A stretch of DNA of 12,373 nt. Source: Candidatus Kaiserbacteria bacterium (GTDB taxonomy: Bacteria; Patescibacteriota; Minisyncoccia; Phycocordibacterales; UBA2100). The notes under the pieces are model-generated. The model ran no database searches. It had not been told where the DNA came from and saw nothing but the letters and a program-made list of their open reading frames with translations. Of the stretch, positions 1 through 6,882 are shown in pieces; the stretch's first letter is position 1; each line of letters starts with the position of its first letter. The position numbers and the translations under genes were made by a program. The stretch is from contig JAFAPB010000015.1 in NCBI GenBank assembly GCA_019247335.1, positions 1 through 12,373 on the forward strand, written 5' to 3'.

Positions 1-566
1 TGGGACATCCTGACTCTGTGGGCATGTGCAGTGAGATCGCCGACACCTACGAGAAAGCCGCGCGAGAAGCGGGACATACCGTCGAGCGGCTCGATCTCGG
101 CAAGATGCAGTTCGACCCTATCCTCCATCATGGCTATCACGCGATACAAGAATTGGAGCCTGACCTGAAGCGCTTCCAGGATCTCGTAAAATGGTGCGAT
201 CATTTCGTCATCATCTACCCGGTCTGGTGGGTTGGTATGCCCGCGCTCCTCAAAGGTCTTTTCGACCGCGCGTGGCTGCCGGGCTCGGCCTTCCGCTATA
301 TGCGCACGCGTGCGGGCGGTCGCAGTATCTTTTGGCATCGTCTTTTTCGCGGCAAAACGGCCCGCATCTTTATGACAAGCGGCACAGCGCCGTGGCTTGT
401 GCGTTTTTTGCCGGGTAACGTCAATGCGCAGCTTCGGTGGGGGATACTCTGGTTCGCCGGCTTTTCGGTAAAGACGTGCTGGTTCGGTCCCGCAGAGAAT
501 ACGCCGGAGAGGGTAAAAGCAGGCTGGATGAAACACGTGCGGGCGATCGCCGCCAACGGCAAATAG
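1..566 (+). CDS. NAD(P)H-dependent oxidoreductase, flavodoxin-like fold (5' partial)
   Basis: The frame is open from base 3, and its first residues (GHPDS...) match the beta1/phosphate-loop region of the Flavodoxin_2 (NQO/KefF/MdaB) family. The true start therefore lies just left of the window; the GTG at 18 and ATG at 24 fall inside the conserved loop. About 187 residues are visible, close to full family length. The segment YPVWWVGMPALLKGLFDRAW (codons from 216) is the family signature: it contacts FMN/FAD and is followed by the second strand-loop region. The C-terminal part contains a typical GTAPW stretch and a WFAGF segment. Members are cytosolic FMN or FAD proteins that reduce quinones or similar acceptors using NAD(P)H; the substrate here cannot be told. 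It ends 54 bases before ychF with no visible terminator. The family is clear, the exact activity is not. Confidence 0.85.
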   Translation, partial: GHPDSVGMCSEIADTYEKAAREAGHTVERLDLGKMQFDPILHHGYHAIQELEPDLKRFQDLVKWCDHFVIIYPVWWVGMPALLKGLFDRAWLPGSAFRYMRTRAGGRSIFWHRLFRGKTARIFMTSGTAPWLVRFLPGNVNAQLRWGILWFAGFSVKTCWFGPAENTPERVKAGWMKHVRAIAANGK

Positions 567-605
567 CCTGCGACCACTTCGGTATTCAAACGACGCTTTT
601 TACGC

Positions 606-611
606 TAGGAT
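606..611 (+). promoter_or_regulatory. Candidate extended -10 box for ychF
   Basis: CGC followed by TAGGAT lies 9 bases before the ychF ATG. It resembles the YGC-TANNNT boxes in front of other genes here, but the hexamer matches TATAAT at only 4 of 6 positions. A TATTCA 17 bases upstream is a poor -35. The AGGA at 607-610 could equally be a weak ribosome binding site, so the role is ambiguous. Confidence 0.35.
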
Positions 612-620
612 AGGCCGGTA

Positions 621-1718
621 ATGAGTTTGTCTATCGGTATCGTAGGGCTTCCCAACGTCGGCAAGTCGACGCTTTTTAATGCGCTCACGCGTAAAGGGGT
701 GCTTATCGCCAATTATCCCTTCGCGACGATCGACCCTTCGGTGGGCGTCGTCGCAGTACCGGATTTCCGCCTCGATAAGCTCTCCGACATGTCGCATTCC
801 GCTAAGAAAATTCCTGCTGCAGTTGAATTCGTAGATATTGCGGGGCTCGTGAAAGGCGCCTCCGAAGGAGAGGGTCTCGGCAATCAATTCCTTTCCAACA
901 TCCGAGAGGTGGACGCCATCGCAGAAGTCGTGCGCGTCTTTGACGATGACGATGTGCATCATGTCGCGGGCTCGGTCGACCCTCGCTACGACATTGAGAT
1001 CATCGATCTGGAGCTTGTGCAGGCTGACCTCCAGAGCGCGAAGAAACGCCTCGATCGCGTTGAGCGCGACGCAAAGAGCGGCGATAAGGATCTGATCGCG
1101 GAACGGGACGTGCTGCAGAAGATCGTGCCCGCCCTTGAATCCGGCAAACCTGCGCGCACCGTCTCGCTCGATGATAAAGAGCGTGCGCTCGCCAAAGGCT
1201 TGCATCTCCTTACGATGAAGCCGGTCCTCTACGTCCTGAATCGCAAAAGCGGCGCGGTGAATATTGATGCCGAAGGCGGCCAGCGTTGGAAAGAGCTACA
1301 GGACTTTTTTGTCGCGCATAATGCCAAATACGTATTCGTGGATGCGGGCGTAGAAAATGATCTTTCGGACGTGCACGCCGATGAAAAAGCGGATTTTCGC
1401 CGCGAGCTCGGCGTTCCCGCCGACGGACTCGATGATCTCATCAAAGGCGGTTACGAGCTGCTTGATCTCATCTCGTTTTTCACCACAGGTGAGAAAGAGT
1501 CGCGCGCCTGGACGATCAAGCGGGACTCAAGCGCACCCGAAGCCGGAGCGGCGATTCACACCGACTTTCGCGACAAATTCATCCGGGCGGACGTTATCCG
1601 TTGGGACAAGCTCCTCGAGAGCGGCTCATGGTCCAAAGCGCGTGAGAAAGGACAGATACGTACGGAAGGGAAGGAGTATATCGTCGAGGATGGTGATGTG
1701 ATGGAATTCAAAGTATAA
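621..1718 (+). CDS. ychF: Ribosome-binding ATPase YchF (Obg/OLA1 family)
   Basis: The 365-residue protein has full family length. The G1 P-loop GLPNVGKS lies at residues 9-16, G3 DIAGLVKGAS at 72-81 followed by EGEGLGNQFL, a coiled-coil region at about 125-170, and a C-terminal TGS domain at about 284-365 (FFTTGEKESRAWTIK, IHTDF, EGKEYIVEDGDVM). YchF/OLA1 proteins bind the ribosome and hydrolyse ATP, and take part in translation or stress control. The usual G4 element NxxE, whose acidic residue helps set nucleotide preference in this family, reads NRKS at 207-210, and the usual VDAIVHVVR stretch reads VDAIAEVVR, so nucleotide specificity may be shifted. The ATG at 621 gives the canonical N-terminus (MSLSIGIVGLPNVGKST). 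The gene is followed 16 bases later by the DUF5671-like gene on the same strand. Identity is near certain. Confidence 0.97.
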   Translation: MSLSIGIVGLPNVGKSTLFNALTRKGVLIANYPFATIDPSVGVVAVPDFRLDKLSDMSHSAKKIPAAVEFVDIAGLVKGASEGEGLGNQFLSNIREVDAIAEVVRVFDDDDVHHVAGSVDPRYDIEIIDLELVQADLQSAKKRLDRVERDAKSGDKDLIAERDVLQKIVPALESGKPARTVSLDDKERALAKGLHLLTMKPVLYVLNRKSGAVNIDAEGGQRWKELQDFFVAHNAKYVFVDAGVENDLSDVHADEKADFRRELGVPADGLDDLIKGGYELLDLISFFTTGEKESRAWTIKRDSSAPEAGAAIHTDFRDKFIRADVIRWDKLLESGSWSKAREKGQIRTEGKEYIVEDGDVMEFKV

Positions 1719-1719
1719 G

Positions 1720-1728
1720 TGCTATCCT
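1720..1728 (+). promoter_or_regulatory. Extended -10 box, DUF5671-like gene
   Basis: TGC followed by TATCCT ends 6 bases before the ATG at 1735. That spacing would place the transcription start on the start codon. No Shine-Dalgarno sequence is present in the 16 bases after the ychF stop. A TATAAG at 1714-1719, overlapping the ychF stop, is an alternative hexamer with a 15-base gap. Confidence 0.5.
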
Positions 1729-1734
1729 TACTGT

Positions 1735-2679
1735 ATGGACAAGCCGCGCGTTTCGCCGAAGGATTTCTTTCTCTGGGCAGCAGCGATGATCGCGCTCTAT
1801 GTGAGCGTCGTTTCTTTCATCGGGCTCTTTTTTGAATACATCGATCGCGCGTATCCGGATGCACTCGACTATTATGTGGACCCGTATTCGGGAGCGATCC
1901 GCTTTTTCATGGCGTCGCTGATCGTGCTTTTTCCGACATTTCTTATTCTCATGCGTGCTATTCGGCGTGATATCGTGCGCGATGCGGCGAAGCGCGAGAT
2001 CTGGGTCCGCCGCTGGGCTCTGTATCTTACTGTTTTCATCGCCGGCGCGACGATCGCGATCGATCTTGTCACGCTCATCAATACATTTCTCGGCGGGGAC
2101 ATCACCGCACGCTTTATTCTGAAAGTCGCGATCGTACTGCTCGTCGCCGCGGCGGGGCTGATGCATTTTCTTGCAGATATCTGGGGCTACTGGAACGAGT
2201 TTCCCGATAAGGCGCGTTATGTCGGCTATGCGGCGGGACTGGCAGTCGTACTTACCGTGGTCGGCGGCTTTTTGATCATCGGCTCGCCGGCACAGGCGCG
2301 TCTCTATCGCTTCGACGAACAGCGCGTGAGCGACCTCTCGCAGATCCAGTATCAGATTGTGAATTATTGGCAACAAAAGCTGAAGCTGCCGCAAAATCTA
2401 GCCGATCTGAATGACCCGCTCTCGGGCGTCGTGATCCCGAAAGACCCGCAAACGGGTGCCGCATACGAGTATCGCGTCGTCAAAGCGCCGTATTCATTTG
2501 AATTGTGCGCCACTTTTGCGACCGACGGTGCTGCCATGAACGCTGTCGCAATGCCAACCGGCCCGGCGGGCAGCCTTGATGAGACGTGGCAGCACGGCTC
2601 TGGACACACGTGCTTCATGCGCACTATCGATCCGCAGCGCTACCCACCGTTTACCAAAGGTCAGGCGATTCCGCTCTAG
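1735..2679 (+). CDS. DUF5671-like membrane protein with pseudopilin-like extracytoplasmic domain
   Basis: The 314-residue protein has five predicted membrane segments at about 12-34, 54-74, 93-113, 127-147 and 163-183. The N-terminal two thirds (SPKDFF..., YSGAIRF, LYLTVFIAGA, LINTFLGGDITARFILK) resembles the DUF5671 family recalled from Parcubacteria. With a positively charged N-terminus inside and five spans, the tail from about 190 would lie outside the cell. That tail (LSQIQYQIVNYWQQKLKLP, then IPKDPQTGAAYEYRV and FELCA) resembles the globular part of type II secretion or pilus pseudopilins (GspG-like), without a prepilin N-terminus. Cys258 and Cys293 could form a disulfide. The gene has its own -10 box, and its stop overlaps that of the convergent DUF72 gene on a shared CTAG. 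The function is unknown; the family call rests on recall of the pattern. Confidence 0.8.
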   Translation: MDKPRVSPKDFFLWAAAMIALYVSVVSFIGLFFEYIDRAYPDALDYYVDPYSGAIRFFMASLIVLFPTFLILMRAIRRDIVRDAAKREIWVRRWALYLTVFIAGATIAIDLVTLINTFLGGDITARFILKVAIVLLVAAAGLMHFLADIWGYWNEFPDKARYVGYAAGLAVVLTVVGGFLIIGSPAQARLYRFDEQRVSDLSQIQYQIVNYWQQKLKLPQNLADLNDPLSGVVIPKDPQTGAAYEYRVVKAPYSFELCATFATDGAAMNAVAMPTGPAGSLDETWQHGSGHTCFMRTIDPQRYPPFTKGQAIPL

Positions 2680-3461
2680 CGCGTGATCCGAAGTTGGCTT
2701 TTGAGCGTACGCGCATCGACGATCGCGTGGCCGTGAATGTCGTTGTTGAAATAGACGAATGTGGTGATGCCGCGCGCATGCCACTTCATTATGCGATCGG
2801 CCCACGGCTTCAAGCGGCGCGGACCATAGCGAGATGCGGCAAATTCAGAAGGGCCGTGGAAACGCACATAGGCGAAATCAGATAAAACGTTCTCATCCGT
2901 CGGCGGGAACGACGCGATCTTCGCAGAGTGGGGGAACACAAGGCAGATGTTCTTGAAACGCGTGAGTTGCGTGCGCACGTCTTTCGTATTCTGCGTCTCC
3001 ATCCAGCTTGTATGGCGCGGCTCCAAGGCGAAGCGGGGTGTCAGCTTTTGTTTTGTGCAGGCGCTTTTGAGCGCCGCGAGAAATCCTTCCAGAAGCTTTT
3101 CGTCATACTTGAGAGAGGGTGGCAGCTGTATCAGGATAACGCCAAGCTTTTCCTTGAGGCGCTTCGCGCGGTTGAGGAAGCGGTTGAGTTCCGTCGTGAC
3201 ACCCTCAAGCTTTTTGATGTGCGTGATATAGCGGCTCAATTTCACGGCGAAGATGAAGTCATTCGGCGTCTCTTCTCGCCACTTCTCGAAGGTCGAATGG
3301 AGCGGCAGGTAATAGAACGAGCTATTGATCTCGACCGTTATGAATTCACCGGCGAGGTAGGCAAGATGCCCTTTTTTAAGGCTCGGAGGGTAAAACATCG
3401 CGCCCCAGTCTTTGTACATCCAGCCGCTTGTTCCGACGTAAATAGCGCCCTTTTTGGCCAT
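2676..3461 (-). CDS. DUF72 domain-containing protein (YecE-like TIM barrel)
   Basis: The protein has 261 residues from the chosen ATG at 3461 (MAKKGAIYVGTSGW...). The motifs occur in DUF72 order: GTSGWMYKDW near the start, then FYPPSL, VEINSSFYYLP, FAVKLSRYITH, LIQLPPSLK, ALEPRHTSW, YVRFHGPSE and VYFNNDIHGHA close to the C-terminus. DUF72 proteins adopt a TIM-barrel fold; their biochemical role is not established, though metal-dependent nuclease activity has been discussed for the family. An in-frame ATG at 3500 would add 13 poorly conserved residues and overlap the divergent leuS start, so I prefer 3461. The gene is divergent from leuS (37-base gap) and convergent with the upstream membrane protein gene, with a four-base overlap. 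Confidence 0.92.
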   Translation of the reverse strand: MAKKGAIYVGTSGWMYKDWGAMFYPPSLKKGHLAYLAGEFITVEINSSFYYLPLHSTFEKWREETPNDFIFAVKLSRYITHIKKLEGVTTELNRFLNRAKRLKEKLGVILIQLPPSLKYDEKLLEGFLAALKSACTKQKLTPRFALEPRHTSWMETQNTKDVRTQLTRFKNICLVFPHSAKIASFPPTDENVLSDFAYVRFHGPSEFAASRYGPRRLKPWADRIMKWHARGITTFVYFNNDIHGHAIVDARTLKSQLRITR

Positions 3462-3498
3462 ATAAAGCCATGGTACCGTATAGCAATCCGAAGAAGTC
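3462..3498. promoter_or_regulatory. Divergent promoter region between DUF72 gene and leuS
   Basis: These 37 bases must serve both divergent genes. On the minus strand TGC followed by TATACG (3485-3477) is a good extended -10 with a 15-base leader before ATG 3461. On the plus strand only TATAGC (3479-3484) is visible, 14 bases before the leuS ATG, preceded by a poor TTGGCC at 3454. A weak AAGAAG precedes the leuS start. The DUF72 side is more convincing than the leuS side. Confidence 0.4.
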
Positions 3499-6400
3499 AT
3501 GAAATACGATCATCGAAAAATCGAGAAAAAATGGAGAGAGAAGTGGGACGCATCGCACGCCTACGCAACGAATATCGATGCGGCAAGGCCGAAATACTAC
3601 GTACTCGACATGTTCCCGTACCCCTCCGGCGCCGGATTGCACGTCGGTCACCCGAAGGGCTACATCGCCTCCGACATCATTGCGCGAAAGAAGCGCATGG
3701 AAGGCTTCCGAGTCCTGCATCCAATGGGTTGGGACGCATTCGGACTCCCTGCGGAGAATTACGCGATCAAGACAGGTACGCCGCCACAGAAAACAACCGA
3801 TGAGTCGATCGCGACCTTTAAGACACAGATATCGAACCTCTCGCTTTCGTACGATTGGGATCGAGAGATCGGATCGCACCGGTCCGATTACTACAAATGG
3901 ACGCAATGGCTTTTTACGAAATTCTTCGATCGCGGCTTGGTCTACAAGAAAAAAGCGCTGGTCAATTGGGATCCGATCGACCAGACCGTCCTCGCCAACG
4001 AGCAGGTGCTGCCGGATGGCACCGCGGAACGCTCGGGAGCCGTCGTCGAGAAAAAGGAACTCGAACAATGGTTCTACAAGATCACTGATTATGCCGACGA
4101 GCTTGTCGACAAACTAGAGACGATCGACTGGCCGGAATCGACGAAGATCAATCAGCGCAACTGGATCGGCCGGAGCGAGGGCGCCGAGATCGATTTCGGT
4201 CTCGACATGCCGAAGAAGTATAAATTCGTGATTTTGCACGGCTTCGAAGGGAAGCCCGAGATGCCGCGCTGGCAGTGGGTCAAGGCGAAGCTCGAAGAAT
4301 TGGGACACGAGGTCATCTTGCCGGAGCTGCCGAACACCAATGACCCCTCCGAAAAAGAGCAGGTCGCCGTCGCGCTCGCCGCGACGACATACAATGCAAA
4401 TACTGTGCTTGTGGGGCACAGCTTGGGTGCCGCCGTCGCGCTCAAAGTGGCGGAGAAGTTGCGGACCCCCATCGCGCGCCTCGTTACGATCGGGGGCTTT
4501 ATCGACACGGCGTTCAAAGACAAGCCGCGCAAATTTGAAAAGCGCTTTACATGGGAATTTAACGGCAAGGCGATACGCGACAATGTGCGATCTTTCACCG
4601 TACTGCAAGATCCGCGCGACTATGCGGTTAGCGACGAGCAGGCAGCGCGCCTCGCAGAGCTCCTAGACGTGCCGGTTACGCTAGGGAATTCCAACGAGCC
4701 GCACTTTACCGGGGAAACCGAGCCCGACGTGTTGCTGTGGCTTCGGCCCACCATACGCGTCTTCACGACGCGCGCCGACACGCTATTCGGTGCGACTTAC
4801 CTCGTACTTGCGCCGGAGCATCCGTGGGTAACGCGCGCGCTCGAGCATAAGACCGTGCTCAAGAATAACGACGAGGTCGCCGCGTATGTCCAAAAGGCGA
4901 AGCAGAAATCCGACATTGAGCGTCTTGCGACGGATAAAGAAAAAACCGGCGTGCGGCTCGAAGGCGTGAGCGCGGTCAATCCCGCGACAGGCGAGAAGAT
5001 CCCGCTCTATGTAGCGGATTATGTGCTTGCGCATTACGGCACGGGGGCCGTTATGGGCGTGCCGGCGCACGACGACCGCGATTATGAATTTGCGAAGAAA
5101 TATGAGCTACCGATCCATGAGGTCGTCGAGCCGCTCTTTAAGAGAACAAGCGGCGTGGATGGTCTTAAACCGAATTTGCCGATTGAAAGGAGAGAGGCGG
5201 TCGACGCAATAATTCGAAATCCGAAAGACGGTAGATATTTGGTGTTGCAATGGAAGAACTTACCGTGGGTAACATTTGTTACCGGAGGGGTAGAGAACGA
5301 GAGCGCAGAGTCTGCCATCGAGCGGGAAATAATTGAAGAAACGGGCTATAAAAATATTCGGCTCGTGCGACCCTTGGGTGGCGCCCTTAACGCCCAGTTT
5401 TATCATGTGAATAAAAAGAGCAATCGTTGGGCTCATGTACGGGGCTTTTATTTTGAACTAACGGACGATGTACAGGAGCCCTTAAGCGAAGATGAAGCGG
5501 CCATACATGAGGTGTTATGGCTCACTAAGGAAGAAGTCGAAAAGCAGCTCACGGTTCCGGATATGCAGGCACTGTGGCGTCGCTATCTCGGTCGCGAAGA
5601 GGCTTATACAGGGGAAGGAATTCTTGTTGCTTCCGGAGAATTCGACGGCATGACGACCGAGGAGGCGCGTGCTGCGATCACGCAGCGTTTCGGTCGTCGG
5701 AAAAAAACCTATCGGCTCCGTGATTGGCTCATATCGCGCCAGCGCTATTGGGGCGCGCCGATTCCGATCGTCTATGATCCGGAAGGAAAGCCGCATGCGA
5801 TACCGGAAGAGCATTTGCCGTGGCTCTTGCCGACCGACGTCGAATATCTGCCCAAGGGCACCTCGCCCCTCGGAAGCTCGAAAGAGCTCGTTGAGCGGAC
5901 CGAACGCATTTTCGGCAAAGGCTGGCGACCGGAAATCGATACAATGGATACTTTTGCGTGCTCATCCTGGTATTTCCTACGCTTTGCGGATCCGCACAAT
6001 GAAAAAGAATTCGCGAGCAAGCAGGCGATCGAGGAGTGGCTGCCGGTCGACCTCTATATCGGCGGCGCCGAGCACACCGTACTGCATCTCATGTACGCAC
6101 GCTTCTTCGTCAAAGCGCTCCGCGATATGTCGTATCTCAAATTCGATGAGCCCTTCTTGAAGCTCCGCCACCAAGGCCTCATCGTCGCGGAAGACGGACG
6201 CAAAATGTCAAAGCGCTACGGCAATGTCATCAACCCGGACGACATCGTCGAGACATATGGCGCTGATACCTTGCGGGTCTACGAAATGTTCATGGGACCG
6301 TTTCAGGATTCTATCGCGTGGAATACTCAGAGCATGATCGGCGCGCGGCGGTTTCTCGAGCGCGTCTGGCGCGCCGCCGAGCTTGTCAAAGAGGCGAACG

Positions 6401-6882
6401 AGATCGATGACGAAAAGTACAAAACCGTCGATGCGGTGCTGCATCGCTCGATCAAAAAGATCGGTGAGGACATCGACGCGTTCAAGTTCAATACGGCCGT
6501 GAGCCAGCTCATGATCCTTTTGAACACGATCGAAAAAGAAAAACAGGTCGGCCGCGCGCAGTGGGAAGCCTATCTGCAGTTGCTCGCGCCCTTTGCACCG
6601 CACATTTCTGAAGAGCTCTGGCACCTGTTGGGGCAGGGCGATTCGATACACTCGACCGACTGGCCCACCTACGACGAGAAGCTGCTCGTGAGCGAGACAG
6701 TCGTCTATGCGATACAGATCGACGGCAAGCTTCGCGGACAAGTCGAGGTCGCGAGCGATACGGACAAAGCGGCCGTCGAAAGCGCGGCAAAGGATGCGGT
6801 CGCCGAGCGCCTCGCGGGAGAGGAGATCGCGCGCACTGTCGTCGTGCCCGGAAAATTAGTCAATTTTGTCCTCAAACGCTAG
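3499..6882 (+). CDS. leuS: Leucyl-tRNA synthetase with two hydrolase domains inserted in its editing domain
   Basis: This 1127-residue class I synthetase charges tRNA-Leu. The HIGH motif is HVGH at residues 48-51, within FPYPSGAGLHVGHPKGY, and the KMSKS loop is KMSKR at 902-906. CP1 editing motifs are present: NWIGRSEGAEI before the first insert, TTRADT at 423-428, GTGAVMGVPAHDDRDYEFA ending at 532 with the expected editing-site Asp528, and GILVASGEFDG near 707-717. An anticodon-binding and C-terminal domain ends in VVVPGKLVNFVLKR. Two foreign domains, at about 237-417 (serine hydrolase) and 563-697 (NUDIX), account for the excess; without them the protein is about 810 residues, normal for the family. 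The ZN-1 region lacks all cysteines (DGTAERSGAVV), and no leucine-specific domain precedes KMSKR. The frame is uninterrupted. The gene converges on cysS and the two share a CTAG stop. Synthetase function is almost certain; the role of the inserts is unknown. Confidence 0.97.
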   Translation: MKYDHRKIEKKWREKWDASHAYATNIDAARPKYYVLDMFPYPSGAGLHVGHPKGYIASDIIARKKRMEGFRVLHPMGWDAFGLPAENYAIKTGTPPQKTTDESIATFKTQISNLSLSYDWDREIGSHRSDYYKWTQWLFTKFFDRGLVYKKKALVNWDPIDQTVLANEQVLPDGTAERSGAVVEKKELEQWFYKITDYADELVDKLETIDWPESTKINQRNWIGRSEGAEIDFGLDMPKKYKFVILHGFEGKPEMPRWQWVKAKLEELGHEVILPELPNTNDPSEKEQVAVALAATTYNANTVLVGHSLGAAVALKVAEKLRTPIARLVTIGGFIDTAFKDKPRKFEKRFTWEFNGKAIRDNVRSFTVLQDPRDYAVSDEQAARLAELLDVPVTLGNSNEPHFTGETEPDVLLWLRPTIRVFTTRADTLFGATYLVLAPEHPWVTRALEHKTVLKNNDEVAAYVQKAKQKSDIERLATDKEKTGVRLEGVSAVNPATGEKIPLYVADYVLAHYGTGAVMGVPAHDDRDYEFAKKYELPIHEVVEPLFKRTSGVDGLKPNLPIERREAVDAIIRNPKDGRYLVLQWKNLPWVTFVTGGVENESAESAIEREIIEETGYKNIRLVRPLGGALNAQFYHVNKKSNRWAHVRGFYFELTDDVQEPLSEDEAAIHEVLWLTKEEVEKQLTVPDMQALWRRYLGREEAYTGEGILVASGEFDGMTTEEARAAITQRFGRRKKTYRLRDWLISRQRYWGAPIPIVYDPEGKPHAIPEEHLPWLLPTDVEYLPKGTSPLGSSKELVERTERIFGKGWRPEIDTMDTFACSSWYFLRFADPHNEKEFASKQAIEEWLPVDLYIGGAEHTVLHLMYARFFVKALRDMSYLKFDEPFLKLRHQGLIVAEDGRKMSKRYGNVINPDDIVETYGADTLRVYEMFMGPFQDSIAWNTQSMIGARRFLERVWRAAELVKEANEIDDEKYKTVDAVLHRSIKKIGEDIDAFKFNTAVSQLMILLNTIEKEKQVGRAQWEAYLQLLAPFAPHISEELWHLLGQGDSIHSTDWPTYDEKLLVSETVVYAIQIDGKLRGQVEVASDTDKAAVESAAKDAVAERLAGEEIARTVVVPGKLVNFVLKR
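4207..4749 (+). other. Inserted RBBP9/YdeN-type serine hydrolase domain inside leuS
   Basis: Residues 237-417 of LeuRS read as a complete small alpha/beta hydrolase of the RBBP9/YdeN (Ser_hydrolase) type. Strand 1 and the oxyanion region are YKFVILHGFEG (241-251), followed by RWQWVKAKLEELGHEV. The nucleophile elbow is VGHSLGAA with Ser308; the predicted acid is Asp374 (QDPRDYAVS, matching the D-P-x-V-P position of the family), and the predicted base is His402 (NEPHFTG). The module starts with a methionine codon at 4207 followed by PKKYKF, which looks like the native start of a free-standing gene. It interrupts the first beta hairpin of the editing domain, between EGAEIDFGLD and TIRVFTTRADT. 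Two 60-base samples gave 50% and 60% G+C, closer to the host gene than the second insert. The substrate is unknown. Confidence 0.88.
5185..5589 (+). other. Inserted NUDIX hydrolase domain inside leuS
   Basis: Residues about 563-697 of LeuRS form a NUDIX domain: an opening strand (REAVDAIIRNPKDGRYLVLQ), the NUDIX box at 596-617 (GGVENES...REIIEETGY) with the catalytic Glu610, Glu613 and Glu614, then RGFYFELTDD, HEVLWLTKEEVEKQL and a closing helix. The box reads G-x4-E-x7-REUxEExGU, one residue shorter than the usual G-x5-E spacing. NUDIX enzymes split X-linked nucleoside diphosphates, including Ap4A, which aminoacyl-tRNA synthetases can produce; the substrate here is not known. The domain lies between the Asp528 editing element and GEGILVASGEFDG. 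By hand count bases 5221-5520 are about 48% G+C, against 65% in each of two 60-base samples (4801-4860 and 5821-5880) outside the inserts, suggesting later acquisition. Confidence 0.88.

Noticed and set aside
600..1205. Long minus-strand open frame opposite ychF
   Set aside because: It lies wholly within a certain gene, has no family-like motifs, and reflects the high G+C codon pattern of ychF.
1708..2394. Minus-strand 228-codon open frame opposite the DUF5671-like gene
   Set aside because: Charged, low-complexity translation typical of a shadow frame; the plus strand has clear membrane segments and a promoter.
2928..3803. Plus-strand 291-codon open frame crossing DUF72 and leuS
   Set aside because: It overlaps two confidently identified genes and shows no recognisable motif.
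5186..5194. Shine-Dalgarno-like AAAGGAGAG at the left edge of the NUDIX insert, suggesting internal translation start
   Set aside because: No in-frame ATG, GTG or TTG follows at a usable distance; the bases simply encode Glu-Arg-Arg. It may be a leftover from a free gene but this cannot be shown.
4207..5589. Inteins or self-splicing introns as explanation for the LeuRS inserts
   Set aside because: No Cys/Ser first residue with a His-Asn end is seen at either insert, there is no homing endonuclease, and both inserts read as known enzyme folds in one open frame.
6852..6867. AAAATT-AGTC-AATTTT inverted repeat near the end of leuS as a terminator
   Set aside because: All A/T stem of 6 bases inside coding sequence with no T-run; too weak to be an intrinsic terminator.
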